Below the pieces are notes generated by a model that saw only the letters and a program-made list of their open reading frames with translations, ran no database searches and was not told where the DNA came from. Below, one piece after another: positions 1-6,659 of a stretch of 12,795 nt of DNA (position 1 is its first letter; each line of letters begins with the position of its first letter). The stretch is from UBA11524 sp964547515 (GTDB lineage Bacteria > Bacillota > Clostridia > Christensenellales > Aristaeellaceae), in contig CAZJOA010000079.1 of assembly GCA_964547515.1 (NCBI GenBank), positions 1-12,795 of the forward strand, written 5' to 3'. Made by a program: the position numbers and the translations under genes.

Positions 1-39
1 GAACGTTCGCCCTTCACCGATATGACCCTGCCCAAATGA
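1..39 (+). CDS. C-terminal end of an upstream protein (partial)
   Basis: The first frame reads ERSPFTDMTLPK and stops with TGA at 37-39, thirteen bases before a strong intrinsic terminator. That placement is what the end of a real gene looks like. Only 12 residues are visible, so no family can be named. The other two plus-strand frames do not end near the terminator in the same way. The terminator separates this gene from the sugar transporter operon, so it is probably a different transcription unit. Confidence 0.4.
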   Translation, partial: ERSPFTDMTLPK

Positions 40-51
40 CCGATCCGCCCG

Positions 52-77
52 GGGGGACGCAGCTGTCCCCCTTTTTT
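52..77 (+). terminator. Rho-independent terminator of the upstream gene
   Basis: A perfect 7-bp stem (GGGGGAC 52-58 with GTCCCCC 65-71) and a 6-base loop are followed directly by six T at 72-77. There is no matching A-run on the other side, so it acts on the plus strand. It insulates the sugar transporter operon from upstream transcription. Confidence 0.9.
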
Positions 78-97
78 CGTGGCGCGAAGCTGTGGAT

Positions 98-183
98 ATG
101 CGCATAAACGTACACAAAATGAAACTTGCAATTTGTATGCTTTCAACAAAAATGCGCATTTTTTTTTGCAATGTGCACAAAAT
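98..183 (+). promoter_or_regulatory. AT-rich upstream region with two copies of a composite motif
   Basis: In an otherwise GC-rich window this stretch is strongly AT-rich. It holds two copies of the 8-base palindrome ATGCGCAT (98-105 and 152-159), each followed by a G-T-R-CACAAAAT element (GTACACAAAAT at 110-120, GTGCACAAAAT at 173-183). Similar elements lie upstream of the acetylesterase gene (3727-3734 inverted, 3751-3761). The position just upstream of the -35 box suggests an activator site. The regulator is not encoded in the window. AraC-type (YesN-like) regulators commonly accompany transporters of this class, so one is a plausible but unproven candidate. Confidence 0.5.
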
Positions 184-186
184 CTG

Positions 187-215
187 TTGCTTTGAAAACG
201 CTTTCGTGATATACT
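187..215 (+). promoter_or_regulatory. Promoter of the sugar ABC operon with cre-like operator in the spacer
   Basis: A -35 box TTGCTT (187-192) and a -10 box TATACT (210-215) are separated by exactly 17 bases. The spacer contains TGAAAACGCTTTCG at 193-206, centred on a CG step. It fits the CcpA catabolite-response (cre) consensus TGWAARCGYTWNCW at 13 of 14 positions. A CcpA or LacI-family protein bound there would block RNA polymerase, which fits glucose repression of a pectin transporter. A paralogous LacI-type regulator using the same kind of site cannot be excluded. Confidence 0.8.
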
Positions 216-224
216 CAAATCAGC

Positions 225-248
225 CCGCAGCAAGTTCGACCGCTGCGG
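225..248 (+). other. 5' UTR hairpin at the start of the transporter mRNA
   Basis: CCGCAGC (225-231) pairs perfectly with GCTGCGG (242-248) around a 10-base loop. The predicted transcription start is about 6-8 bases after the -10 box, so the hairpin would sit almost at the 5' end of the mRNA. It lies ahead of the AAAGGAAGG ribosome binding site (255-263) without covering it. A role as a 5' stability element is inferred. Confidence 0.5.
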
Positions 249-271
249 AAAAAGAAAGGAAGGTACACCCT

Positions 272-1774
272 ATGAAGAAGCTGCTTTCCCTGGTGATGGC
301 GCTGGTGCTGTGCGCGAGCATGTTCACCTTCGCTGCGGCTGACGGCGCTGAGAAGCCCGAGAAGATCACCATCTTCATCGATGGCACCGTCGTGACCGAG
401 CCCAATGGCCAGGCTGAGTTCAAGGCCAAGTGGGAAGAACTCACCGGCATCGAGCTGGAGATCATCCAGCCCGACCACGATGCGTACTACGACGTGATGC
501 AGCAGCAGATCGCTTCCGGCGATTGGCCTGACGTCATGATCCTGTCCTCCACCTACTATGCCAACTACGCCAACGAGGGCGTTCTGTGGGATATGACCGA
601 GGCGTGGGACAACTCCAAGACGAAGAACTCCGGCCGCGTCAAGAACCTGGACGTGATCGAGGGTCTGAAGATCGGCGGCCGCCTCTACGGCTTCGCTGAC
701 GGCTTCGGCAACGGCTGCGTCACCTACATCAAGAAGGCCTGGCTGGATGCCGTGAACATGGACGTCCCCACCACCTGGGAGCAGTACGCCGCGATGTGCG
801 ACGCGTTCGTCAACCAGGATCCTGACGGCGACGGCCTGAAGGACACCTACGCCGTGACCGCTGCCGGCTTCATCGGCGGCGAAGCGCCCTACATCAACTA
901 CCTGCCCGAGTTCTATCAGGATGCGTATCCCTCCTTCTATCAGACGGCCGACGGCACCTGGGTGGACGGCTTCACCGAGCCCGCCATGAAGGACGCTCTG
1001 GCTCGCCTGAACGAGGGCTACACCAAGGGCTGGATCGACCCCACCACCCTGACCAACGGCACCAAGGATTGCCGCAACAAGTTCTACGACAACACCACCG
1101 GCGTGTTCACCTACTGGGCCGGCACCTGGGCGACCAACCTGAAGAACAACCTCGTCGCCAACAACCTGGATTCCGAGCTGGTCGCGCTGCCCCCGCTGGA
1201 GGGCGCTCCCGCTTACATCGACCGTACGCCTCCCGTGTGGGCGATCACCAATGCCTGCAAGAATCCCCAGGGCGTGTTTGACTGGTTCATCGACACCATG
1301 CTCGATGGCGGTGACATCCAGTTCCTGTGGACCTACGGTGTTGAGAACGTGCATCACGGCTATTCGGCCGAGACCATCTGCGCCGGCACCAAGAACGAGA
1401 AGACCTTCGAGGAAGGCGTCTTCCACATGAAGGAGAACCTCGAGACTCCCGGCACTGCCTACACCAAGAACCACATCGACCCCGTCATGTCCCTGGCTTC
1501 CTTCGCTGAGGGCTACACCGATCCGGTCGACCAGATCGCTCAGCCGGAGAACCTCGCATCCTACGCGCTGTTCGCCGCCAATAGCCGTCCCGCGTGGCTC
1601 GTGCCCTCCAACGAGGCCATGTCCATGTACAACGGCGACCTGACCACCCTGAAGAACAAGCTCATCGCCAACGTCATCATGGGCGAAAAGACCTATGAAG
1701 AGGCGATGGAAGAGTATGCCAAGCAGGGTCAGGCCTGGTCCGACGCGATCGTCGAGGCGCTGAACGCCAAGTGA
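272..1774 (+). CDS. Extracellular solute-binding protein of a carbohydrate ABC transporter (LipO-like, family 1)
   Basis: This 500-residue protein captures the sugar ligand outside the membrane for the two permeases that follow. The ATG at 272 is chosen because AAAGGAAGG (255-263) lies just upstream and the protein then opens with a signal peptide: MKK, a hydrophobic stretch (residues 4-20) and an AAA cleavage site at 21-23. There is no canonical lipobox. The only cysteine, C14, is preceded by leucine within the hydrophobic core, unlike the usual lipoprotein SBPs of Gram-positive bacteria. A DPDGDGLKD segment (183-191) resembles the calcium-binding loop typical of LipO/LplA-type SBPs. Many Trp and Tyr residues (e.g. 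FTYWAGTWAT) fit sugar stacking. The neighbouring enzymes suggest the ligand is a pectin or rhamnogalacturonan oligosaccharide; the sequence alone does not prove it. The longer in-frame extension back to 92 runs through the promoter and is not real. Confidence 0.92.
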   Translation: MKKLLSLVMALVLCASMFTFAAADGAEKPEKITIFIDGTVVTEPNGQAEFKAKWEELTGIELEIIQPDHDAYYDVMQQQIASGDWPDVMILSSTYYANYANEGVLWDMTEAWDNSKTKNSGRVKNLDVIEGLKIGGRLYGFADGFGNGCVTYIKKAWLDAVNMDVPTTWEQYAAMCDAFVNQDPDGDGLKDTYAVTAAGFIGGEAPYINYLPEFYQDAYPSFYQTADGTWVDGFTEPAMKDALARLNEGYTKGWIDPTTLTNGTKDCRNKFYDNTTGVFTYWAGTWATNLKNNLVANNLDSELVALPPLEGAPAYIDRTPPVWAITNACKNPQGVFDWFIDTMLDGGDIQFLWTYGVENVHHGYSAETICAGTKNEKTFEEGVFHMKENLETPGTAYTKNHIDPVMSLASFAEGYTDPVDQIAQPENLASYALFAANSRPAWLVPSNEAMSMYNGDLTTLKNKLIANVIMGEKTYEEAMEEYAKQGQAWSDAIVEALNAK

Positions 1775-1823
1775 TCCCGCGCATGGGCTGTTTGCAATGA
1801 CAGCGCATGGTAATGCCCATTCC

Positions 1824-1858
1824 GGGCAGGGAGCTCCTCACACAGGGGCTTCCTGCCC
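1824..1858 (+). other. Strong intergenic stem-loop between binding protein and permease genes
   Basis: The left arm 1824-1838 pairs along all 15 positions with 1844-1858 (two G-U wobbles), closing a 5-base CACAC loop. No T-run follows, so it is not a standard terminator. It sits in the 113-base gap between the binding-protein stop and the permease ribosome binding site. Known malE-malF-type operons use such structures to protect the upstream mRNA from 3' decay, so the binding protein is made in excess over the permeases. That role is inferred here from position and shape. Confidence 0.8.
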
Positions 1859-1887
1859 CATCGGATCGAACAAAAGGAGGTCATTGC

Positions 1888-2829
1888 ATGAACGGCGCAT
1901 CCGCCATCAAGCCCAAGAAAAAGCCGCTCTGGCCCCGCATCCGGAACTATGCGGGGTTTTATGTCTTTGCGGCGATCGTCCTGGCATTCGTGATCGTATT
2001 CCATTATCTGCCGATGACCGGCATCCGGTACGCCTTCACCAAGTATACCATCATCAAGCCCCCGGTCTGGAAGGGGCTGGATAATTTCGAGCGCCTGTTC
2101 GGCATGCCGAATTTCTGGCAGGCGTTCACCAACACCATCGAGCTGAGCGTCCTGAAGCTCCTGCTGACGACGGGCTTCTCGGTCATCCTGTCCCTGCTGC
2201 TCAACGAAATGAACAACATCTGGGGCAAGAAGATCGCGCAGACCATCATCTACCTCCCGCATTTCATGTCCTGGGTCGTGACGGCATCCGTCTTCCAGCT
2301 GATCCTCTCGCCGACCACCCAGGGTCTGGTCAACTCGCTGCTGATGAAGATGGGCATCATCGACAAGGGCATCTACTTCCTCGGCAGCCCCAACACATGG
2401 CGCGGGGCTTACTACGTTATCAACATCTGGCACGATACGGGCTGGGGCACCATCATCTTCATGGCGACCCTGACCGGCATTGACCCGGGCATCTACGAGG
2501 CCGCCGCCATCGACGGCGCTGGCCGCTGGAAGAAGATGTGGTACATCACCATGCCCGCCCTGGCCAATACCATCATCACCGTGCTGATTCTGAATCTTGC
2601 GAAGATCATGAACCTCTTCGAGAGCGTCTTCGTCCTGCAGAATGATGCGGTCATGGATGTCTCCCAGGTTCTGCAGACCTATGTGTATTATCAGACCTTC
2701 AACTCCGGCGGACTGCCCGATTATGGCTACACCACCGCCATCGGCCTGTTCCGCTCGCTGGTCGGCCTTGTGCTGATGCTCATCTGCAACTTCGCCAGCA
2801 AGAAGGTTCGCGGCCGCGGCATTGTGTAA
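1888..2829 (+). CDS. Sugar ABC transporter permease, LplB type
   Basis: This 313-residue integral membrane protein is one of two pore subunits of the importer. The start at 1888 follows a strong AAAGGAGG (1873-1880) at 7-base spacing; the in-frame ATG at 1807 lies upstream of the intergenic stem-loop and has no such site. A basic N-terminus (KPKKKPLWPRIR) leads into the first membrane helix (about residues 20-45). Several more helices follow. The EAA loop that contacts the ATPase is clear at E204-G210 (EAAAIDG), followed by the typical WKKMWYITMPAL. The sequence YLPMTGIRYAFTKYT is typical of the LplB/YtfQ-neighbour subgroup of polysaccharide permeases. The ATPase is missing from the locus. 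Relatives use a shared MsmX-type ATPase encoded elsewhere, which is presumably the case here. Confidence 0.95.
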   Translation: MNGASAIKPKKKPLWPRIRNYAGFYVFAAIVLAFVIVFHYLPMTGIRYAFTKYTIIKPPVWKGLDNFERLFGMPNFWQAFTNTIELSVLKLLLTTGFSVILSLLLNEMNNIWGKKIAQTIIYLPHFMSWVVTASVFQLILSPTTQGLVNSLLMKMGIIDKGIYFLGSPNTWRGAYYVINIWHDTGWGTIIFMATLTGIDPGIYEAAAIDGAGRWKKMWYITMPALANTIITVLILNLAKIMNLFESVFVLQNDAVMDVSQVLQTYVYYQTFNSGGLPDYGYTTAIGLFRSLVGLVLMLICNFASKKVRGRGIV

Positions 2830-2847
2830 GAAAGGAGGATGCAGATT

Positions 2848-3711
2848 ATGGAATTGTGTAACGTGACGCGCAAGCGTGCGCGGAAGATCAGCGTTTTCCC
2901 CATCGTCAACGGCATTCTCTTTCTGGTGATCTGCCTGATGATCCTCGTGCCGATTTGGAAGGTTCTGGTGGACTCGTTCGACCTAACCACGGGCTACGGC
3001 ATGAAGATCTGGCCGGATCACTTCGGCCTGGAGGGCTATGAGACCGTCCTGACGAACCCGTCCCTCGTCACCCCGCTGAAGAACAGCGTCATCACCACCG
3101 TCTGCGGCACGCTCCTGGGTCTGACGCTGTCCACCCTGGGTGCGTATGTCCTCATCCAGTGGGAGATGCCCGGCCGCGGCATCTTCGCCGGCATGCTCAT
3201 GTTCACCATGATCTTCTCCGGCGGCATGATCCCGACCTACATCGTCATGAAGAACCTGAAGCTGACCAACACCCTTCTGGGTGTCATCCTGCTTCCGGCC
3301 ATCAATGTGTACAATCTGGTGCTGATGCGCAACTTCTTCGAGGGCATCCCGACCTCGCTGTTCGAGTCGGCGACGCTGGACGGCTGCACACCGTTCAAGA
3401 CGTTCTACAAGATCGTTCTGCCGCTGTCGAAGGCGGCGCTGGCATCCATCGGCCTGATGTTCGCCGTCAGCTACTGGAATGACTACACCAACTACAAGCT
3501 CTACATCACCAAGGCGACCCTGTACAACTTCCAGATGAAGCTGCGTTCGATGATGATGGGCTCCAACCTGCCCACGGCCATCGGCTCGGCGACGGAGAAC
3601 ACCGTGCAGAACGCCGCCGTCATCGTGGCGATCCTGCCCTTCATGATCCTCTATCCCTTCCTGCAAAAGTACTTCGTCAAGGGCATCAACATCGGCGCGG
3701 TGAAGGAGTAA
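2848..3711 (+). CDS. Sugar ABC transporter permease, LplC/YtcP type
   Basis: This 287-residue protein is the second pore subunit. The start at 2848 is preferred over ATG 2839, because the AAAGGAGG at 2831-2838 would abut the earlier ATG; ATG 2848 has a 9-base spacing. A basic N-terminus (RKRARK) precedes the first membrane helix (about 15-38). About six helices are visible. The EAA-type loop is E173-S-A-T-L-D-G179 followed by FKTFYKIVLPLS. The C-terminal PFMILYPFLQKYFVKGINIGAVKE is the signature ending of LplC/CUT1 permeases. The 18-base gap to the previous gene indicates co-transcription. Together with the binding protein and LplB partner it forms a CUT1-type oligosaccharide importer. Confidence 0.95.
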   Translation: MELCNVTRKRARKISVFPIVNGILFLVICLMILVPIWKVLVDSFDLTTGYGMKIWPDHFGLEGYETVLTNPSLVTPLKNSVITTVCGTLLGLTLSTLGAYVLIQWEMPGRGIFAGMLMFTMIFSGGMIPTYIVMKNLKLTNTLLGVILLPAINVYNLVLMRNFFEGIPTSLFESATLDGCTPFKTFYKIVLPLSKAALASIGLMFAVSYWNDYTNYKLYITKATLYNFQMKLRSMMMGSNLPTAIGSATENTVQNAAVIVAILPFMILYPFLQKYFVKGINIGAVKE

Positions 3712-3726
3712 GCCCAAGGCGTGAAA

Positions 3727-3794
3727 TTGTGTACCCTTTTCGCAGAAAATGCGCACAAAAACAAGTTGACAAAATCCCTTCTGCGTGTCATGAT
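3727..3794 (+). promoter_or_regulatory. Promoter of the acetylesterase-GH43 unit with shared operator motifs
   Basis: A perfect -35 box TTGACA (3766-3771) is followed after 17 bases by a weaker -10 box CATGAT (3789-3794). Upstream lie TTGTGTAC at 3727-3734 (the reverse of GTACACAA) and GCGCACAAAAA at 3751-3761, two oppositely oriented copies of the motif found ahead of the transporter operon. A weak -10 box with sites just upstream of the -35 is the usual layout of an activator-dependent promoter. It lets the enzymes be controlled separately from, but together with, the transporter. Confidence 0.65.
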
Positions 3795-3811
3795 AGGGAC
3801 AAGCAGACGAG

Positions 3812-3848
3812 CGCCGCATCCCGGGCTATTCCGCGGATGCGGCGTTTT
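3812..3848 (+). terminator. Terminator-like hairpin in the acetylesterase leader (possible attenuator)
   Basis: CGCCGCATCC (3812-3821) pairs perfectly over 10 bp with GGATGCGGCG (3835-3844), followed by TTTT (3845-3848). It lies after the promoter at 3766-3794 and only 4 bases before the AGGAGGAG ribosome binding site (3853-3860). It would therefore also act on transcripts from that promoter. The short T-run makes it a weak terminator. It may end read-through from the transporter genes, act as an attenuator, or stabilise the downstream mRNA. Confidence 0.6.
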
Positions 3849-3866
3849 CATCAGGAGGAGAGAGAT

Positions 3867-4616
3867 ATGACGACCATCTATTGGGCGGGGGATTCCACCG
3901 CCAAGCAGAACGGCATGTCCACCTGGCCGCAGACGGGCATCGCGCAGGAGTTCGAGCGCTTTGTCGTTCCCCATGAGGTGCGTGTGGAGAATCACGCGGA
4001 GAATGGCCGCTCCACCAAGTCCTTCATCGACGAAGGGCGGCTGGCCCCGATCTACGACCGGATCACCCGGGGGGACTTCCTGTTCATCCAGTTTGGCCAT
4101 AACGACGAAAAGCCCGAAGACCCCACCCGTTATGCCGATCCGGATTCGGGCTTCCCGGACAATCTGGAGCGCTTTGTCAACGTGGCGCGCAACAAGGGCG
4201 CAACGCCGGTCATCATCACCCCGGTGACGCGCTTCAACCGAAATCAGCCCGGTGCGCTGTACAAGCACGACCGCTGGGCGGAATCTGCGCGCCGCACGGG
4301 TGAGAAGCTCGGCGTGGCCGTGATCGACCTCACCGCGATGTCCGAAAAGCTGGTGGACGAGGTGGGCGAGGACGCGGCGAAGATGTTCTACATGAACCTG
4401 CCGCCCCATATGTACCCCCATTTCCCCAACGGGCAGAAGGACAACACCCATTTGCAGCCTGCGGGGGCGGTGGCGTTCGGCGCACTGATCGCCAGGGGGC
4501 TGTACGACCTGGGCGGCGAATACCGGGCGCTTCTGCGGGACGATTTCGAGCAGTTCCTGCGGGAGTCCTCCCACATGGGCATGGCGACCACGGCGGCTGA
4601 TGAGGTGGAAAAATGA
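3867..4616 (+). CDS. SGNH/GDSL-type carbohydrate acetylesterase, rhamnogalacturonan acetylesterase-like (CE12)
   Basis: This 249-residue enzyme probably removes acetyl groups from galacturonate residues of imported rhamnogalacturonan oligosaccharides. The start at 3867 follows AGGAGGAG (3853-3860) and puts the catalytic block right at the N-terminus, as in the family. All SGNH blocks are visible: G8-D9-S10 with the nucleophile serine, the glycine/asparagine block ENGRSTKSF (45-53), GHND (77-80), and the C-terminal D192-x-x-H195 dyad (DNTHLQPAGA). The spacing matches the RhgT/YxiM group. There is no signal peptide, so it acts in the cytoplasm, unlike secreted plant-cell-wall esterases. The stop codon overlaps the next start (ATGA), so it is translationally coupled to the GH43 gene. 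Another acetylated sugar substrate is possible. Confidence 0.88.
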   Translation: MTTIYWAGDSTAKQNGMSTWPQTGIAQEFERFVVPHEVRVENHAENGRSTKSFIDEGRLAPIYDRITRGDFLFIQFGHNDEKPEDPTRYADPDSGFPDNLERFVNVARNKGATPVIITPVTRFNRNQPGALYKHDRWAESARRTGEKLGVAVIDLTAMSEKLVDEVGEDAAKMFYMNLPPHMYPHFPNGQKDNTHLQPAGAVAFGALIARGLYDLGGEYRALLRDDFEQFLRESSHMGMATTAADEVEK

Positions 4617-6238
4617 GCGAATATCTGTATCTGCCGGACAATCAGGACGGCACCTATCGCAACCCCGTCCTTTTCTGCGACTATTCCGACCCGGACTGCA
4701 TCTGCGTGGACGGCGTGTACTACATGACCGCGTCCAGCTTCAACTATGTCCCGGGTCTGCCCATCCTGACCAGCACGGATCTGGTCAACTGGACGCTGCG
4801 GAACTACGCCCTGCGCAATGTCCCGGTGGCGCGCTTCGATGTGCCGTGCCATGCCCATGGCGTGTGGGCACCGGCCATCCGCCATCATGACGGGCTGTTC
4901 TACATCTATTACGGTCAGCCGGACGAGGGCATCTACATGGTTCGCACGGCTGACCCGCTGGGCGAATGGGACGCGCCGGTGCTGGTGCTGCCGGGCAAGG
5001 GGCTGATCGACCCCTGTCCCTTCTGGGATGACGACGGCCGAGCCTATGTGGTGCATGGTTACGCCAAGAGCCGCATCGGCTTCAAGTCGTGGATCGGCAT
5101 TTTCCCCATGTCGGCGGACGGCATGCGCGCCATCGGCGATGACAAGCTCCTCTTCGACGGCGTGAAGAAGCATCCGACCATCGAGGGCCCCAAGGTGTAC
5201 AAGCGGGACGGCTGGTACTACCTCTTTGCGCCGGCGGGCGGCGTGTCGACGGGGTGGCAGGTGGTTCTGCGCAGCCGGGACATTCACGGGCCGTATGAGG
5301 ATCGGGTGGTGCTCAGGCAGGGCAGCAGCGAAACGAATGGCCCGCATCAGGGCGCGTGGATCGAAACGCCCCAGGGCGAGCATTTCTTCATGCATTTCCA
5401 GAGCCGCGGACTTTATGGGCGCATCACGCACCTCCAGCCGATGACCTGGGGGGCGGACGGCTGGCCCTTCATCGGTCAGGAAGACCCCGCGCCGGTGGAC
5501 GCGAGCGCCATTGAGGCGGCTGAGGATGCGCAGGACGCGGCGCTGGTCGCGAATGCGGCGGACTGCGGCGTGCCGGTGGATGTCTGGCAGAAGCCTCTTG
5601 CGCCGGAATGCACCCCCTGCGGCGAGGTCGGCAGCGATGATTTCACCGGCGAACTGGGTTTGCAGTGGCAGTTCATGGCAAATTGGCGTCCGGATTTCTA
5701 CGATTGCGGCGAAGGGAAGCTGCGCCTGTACGCGCGTGAACTGCCCAATGGGGGCACGACGCTGTGGCAGTGTCCGCAGACCTGCACGCAGAAGATCGCG
5801 TGTCCGGCGTTTGTGGCGACTACCACGGCGGACGTGTCCGGGCTCAAGGTCGGCGAACAGGCCGGATTTGGCCTCATTGGTGGACAGTACGCCTATGCGG
5901 CGCTCCGCCGGGCGGATGACGGGCTGCATCTGGTGTATGTCGTCAGCGAGGGCAACGACCATCACGAGCGCATCCTGGATGAGGTCGTCGGCCTGCCGGA
6001 AACGCCCGTGACCTTCCGCATGACGCTCCTGCCCACGGGGTACGCCGAAGCCGTCTGCACCATCGAATACGCGGTGGACGGCGAATTCCGCCGCATCGGC
6101 GAACCCTTTGCCCCCGCGCGGCATACCTGGGTCGGCGTGCGCCTGGCGATCTTCGCCATGCCGCTCAATGCCCGGGCGGATCAGGGCGGCTATGCGGATT
6201 TCGGCGCATTCGTGGTCGAGCCGGTGGAGACCGTCTGA
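4613..6238 (+). CDS. Glycoside hydrolase family 43 enzyme with C-terminal beta-sandwich domain
   Basis: This 541-residue enzyme is predicted to remove arabinofuranosyl, xylosyl or galactosyl side residues from pectic oligosaccharides. The N-terminal five-bladed propeller (about 12-300) has the three GH43 carboxylates in order: the base D26 in NPVLFCDYSDPD, the pKa-tuning D133 in GLIDPCPFWDDDG, and the acid E191 in IEGPKVYK. A second domain starting about D342-D-F (DDFTGELGLQWQF) resembles the concanavalin-like C-terminal domain of beta-xylosidase-type GH43 proteins. The pattern resembles subfamilies such as GH43_12, but the subfamily and so the exact substrate cannot be fixed by eye. There is no signal peptide. 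The start codon overlaps the esterase stop by 4 bases. A terminator-shaped hairpin follows 8 bases after the stop. Confidence 0.9.
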   Translation: MSEYLYLPDNQDGTYRNPVLFCDYSDPDCICVDGVYYMTASSFNYVPGLPILTSTDLVNWTLRNYALRNVPVARFDVPCHAHGVWAPAIRHHDGLFYIYYGQPDEGIYMVRTADPLGEWDAPVLVLPGKGLIDPCPFWDDDGRAYVVHGYAKSRIGFKSWIGIFPMSADGMRAIGDDKLLFDGVKKHPTIEGPKVYKRDGWYYLFAPAGGVSTGWQVVLRSRDIHGPYEDRVVLRQGSSETNGPHQGAWIETPQGEHFFMHFQSRGLYGRITHLQPMTWGADGWPFIGQEDPAPVDASAIEAAEDAQDAALVANAADCGVPVDVWQKPLAPECTPCGEVGSDDFTGELGLQWQFMANWRPDFYDCGEGKLRLYARELPNGGTTLWQCPQTCTQKIACPAFVATTTADVSGLKVGEQAGFGLIGGQYAYAALRRADDGLHLVYVVSEGNDHHERILDEVVGLPETPVTFRMTLLPTGYAEAVCTIEYAVDGEFRRIGEPFAPARHTWVGVRLAIFAMPLNARADQGGYADFGAFVVEPVETV

Positions 6239-6239
6239 C

Positions 6240-6275
6240 AAAAAGTGGGCTGCTGCACAGTGCGTGCGGCAGCCC
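6240..6275 (-). terminator. Terminator of the minus-strand sigma-like gene
   Basis: On the minus strand a hairpin (plus coordinates 6275-6247) with a 7-bp GGGCTGC/GCAGCCC outer stem, one mismatch and a 4-bp inner stem is followed two bases later by five T (6244-6240). The T-run favours the minus strand, i.e. the gene ending at 6282. Lying between convergent genes and only 8 bases after the GH43 stop, it may also end GH43 transcription, though the plus-strand T-run is poor. Confidence 0.75.
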
Positions 6276-6281
6276 TTGCGC

Positions 6282-6659
6282 TTATTCGGGCAGGAGGACG
6301 GTGTGGAGCGAGCGGCGCTCGTCGTCCGTCGGCGGCATCAGCAGATCATCCCTGACCAGCCGGGACAGACAATGCAGGATGAACCGATCCGACTGATATA
6401 CGTTTTGCAGCAGGAACTCACGCTGCATGCGTCCCAGCCGGGCGATCTCCTGACACAGCCGCTGGGTCGCTTCCACCTGGATCAAAACCGACTCATGGTC
6501 GGTATTTTTCGACGCATCGTCGGGAATACCGATGCTGACCCTTGCGCGTTCGCGGTAGTGGTTCGCCAGCACATTATGCGACACCATCCAGATGTACCGC
6601 ACCGGATCGGCAATGTCCTCCTGCCGATGCCGCAAGTCGGCGTTGACAGACGTAAGCAT
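6282..6659 (-). pseudogene. Truncated ECF sigma-70 factor-like gene (probable remnant)
   Basis: The minus-strand frame encodes up to 125 residues with GC-rich codon usage like the real genes. It contains DPVRYIWMVSHNVLANHYRERAR (about residues 18-40), which resembles the end of sigma region 2 of ECF sigma factors. A following segment (QEIARLGRMQREFLLQNV) could be a diverged region 4. The start of region 2, some 50 residues in complete relatives, is missing. An in-frame TAA lies directly before the only ATG (6657-6659) and no ribosome binding site precedes it. A well-formed terminator follows its stop, so it was once a proper gene. The plus-strand promoter for GH105 overlaps its 5' end. The resemblance is by eye and the C-terminal half is weak, so an unrelated small protein is possible. 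Confidence 0.4.

Noticed and set aside
92..271. 60-residue N-terminal extension of the binding protein
   Set aside because: It would be translated across the -35/-10 promoter and the operator region. The ATG at 272 has a ribosome site and a signal peptide.
215..1474. 419-codon minus-strand open frame opposite the binding-protein gene
   Set aside because: Low-complexity V/G/L/H-rich shadow of a codon-biased gene; it would run through the promoter and operator of the transporter operon.
2851..2865. ATTGTGTAA near the start of the second permease gene as another operator copy
   Set aside because: It lies inside the coding start with no promoter nearby and matches only part of the motif; probably chance.
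4388..6241. 617-codon open frame on the minus strand, opposite the esterase and GH43 genes
   Set aside because: It lies antisense to two genes with complete catalytic motifs. Its translation is rich in R, H, A and V and poor in recognisable motifs, as expected of a GC-rich shadow frame. It has no family resemblance.
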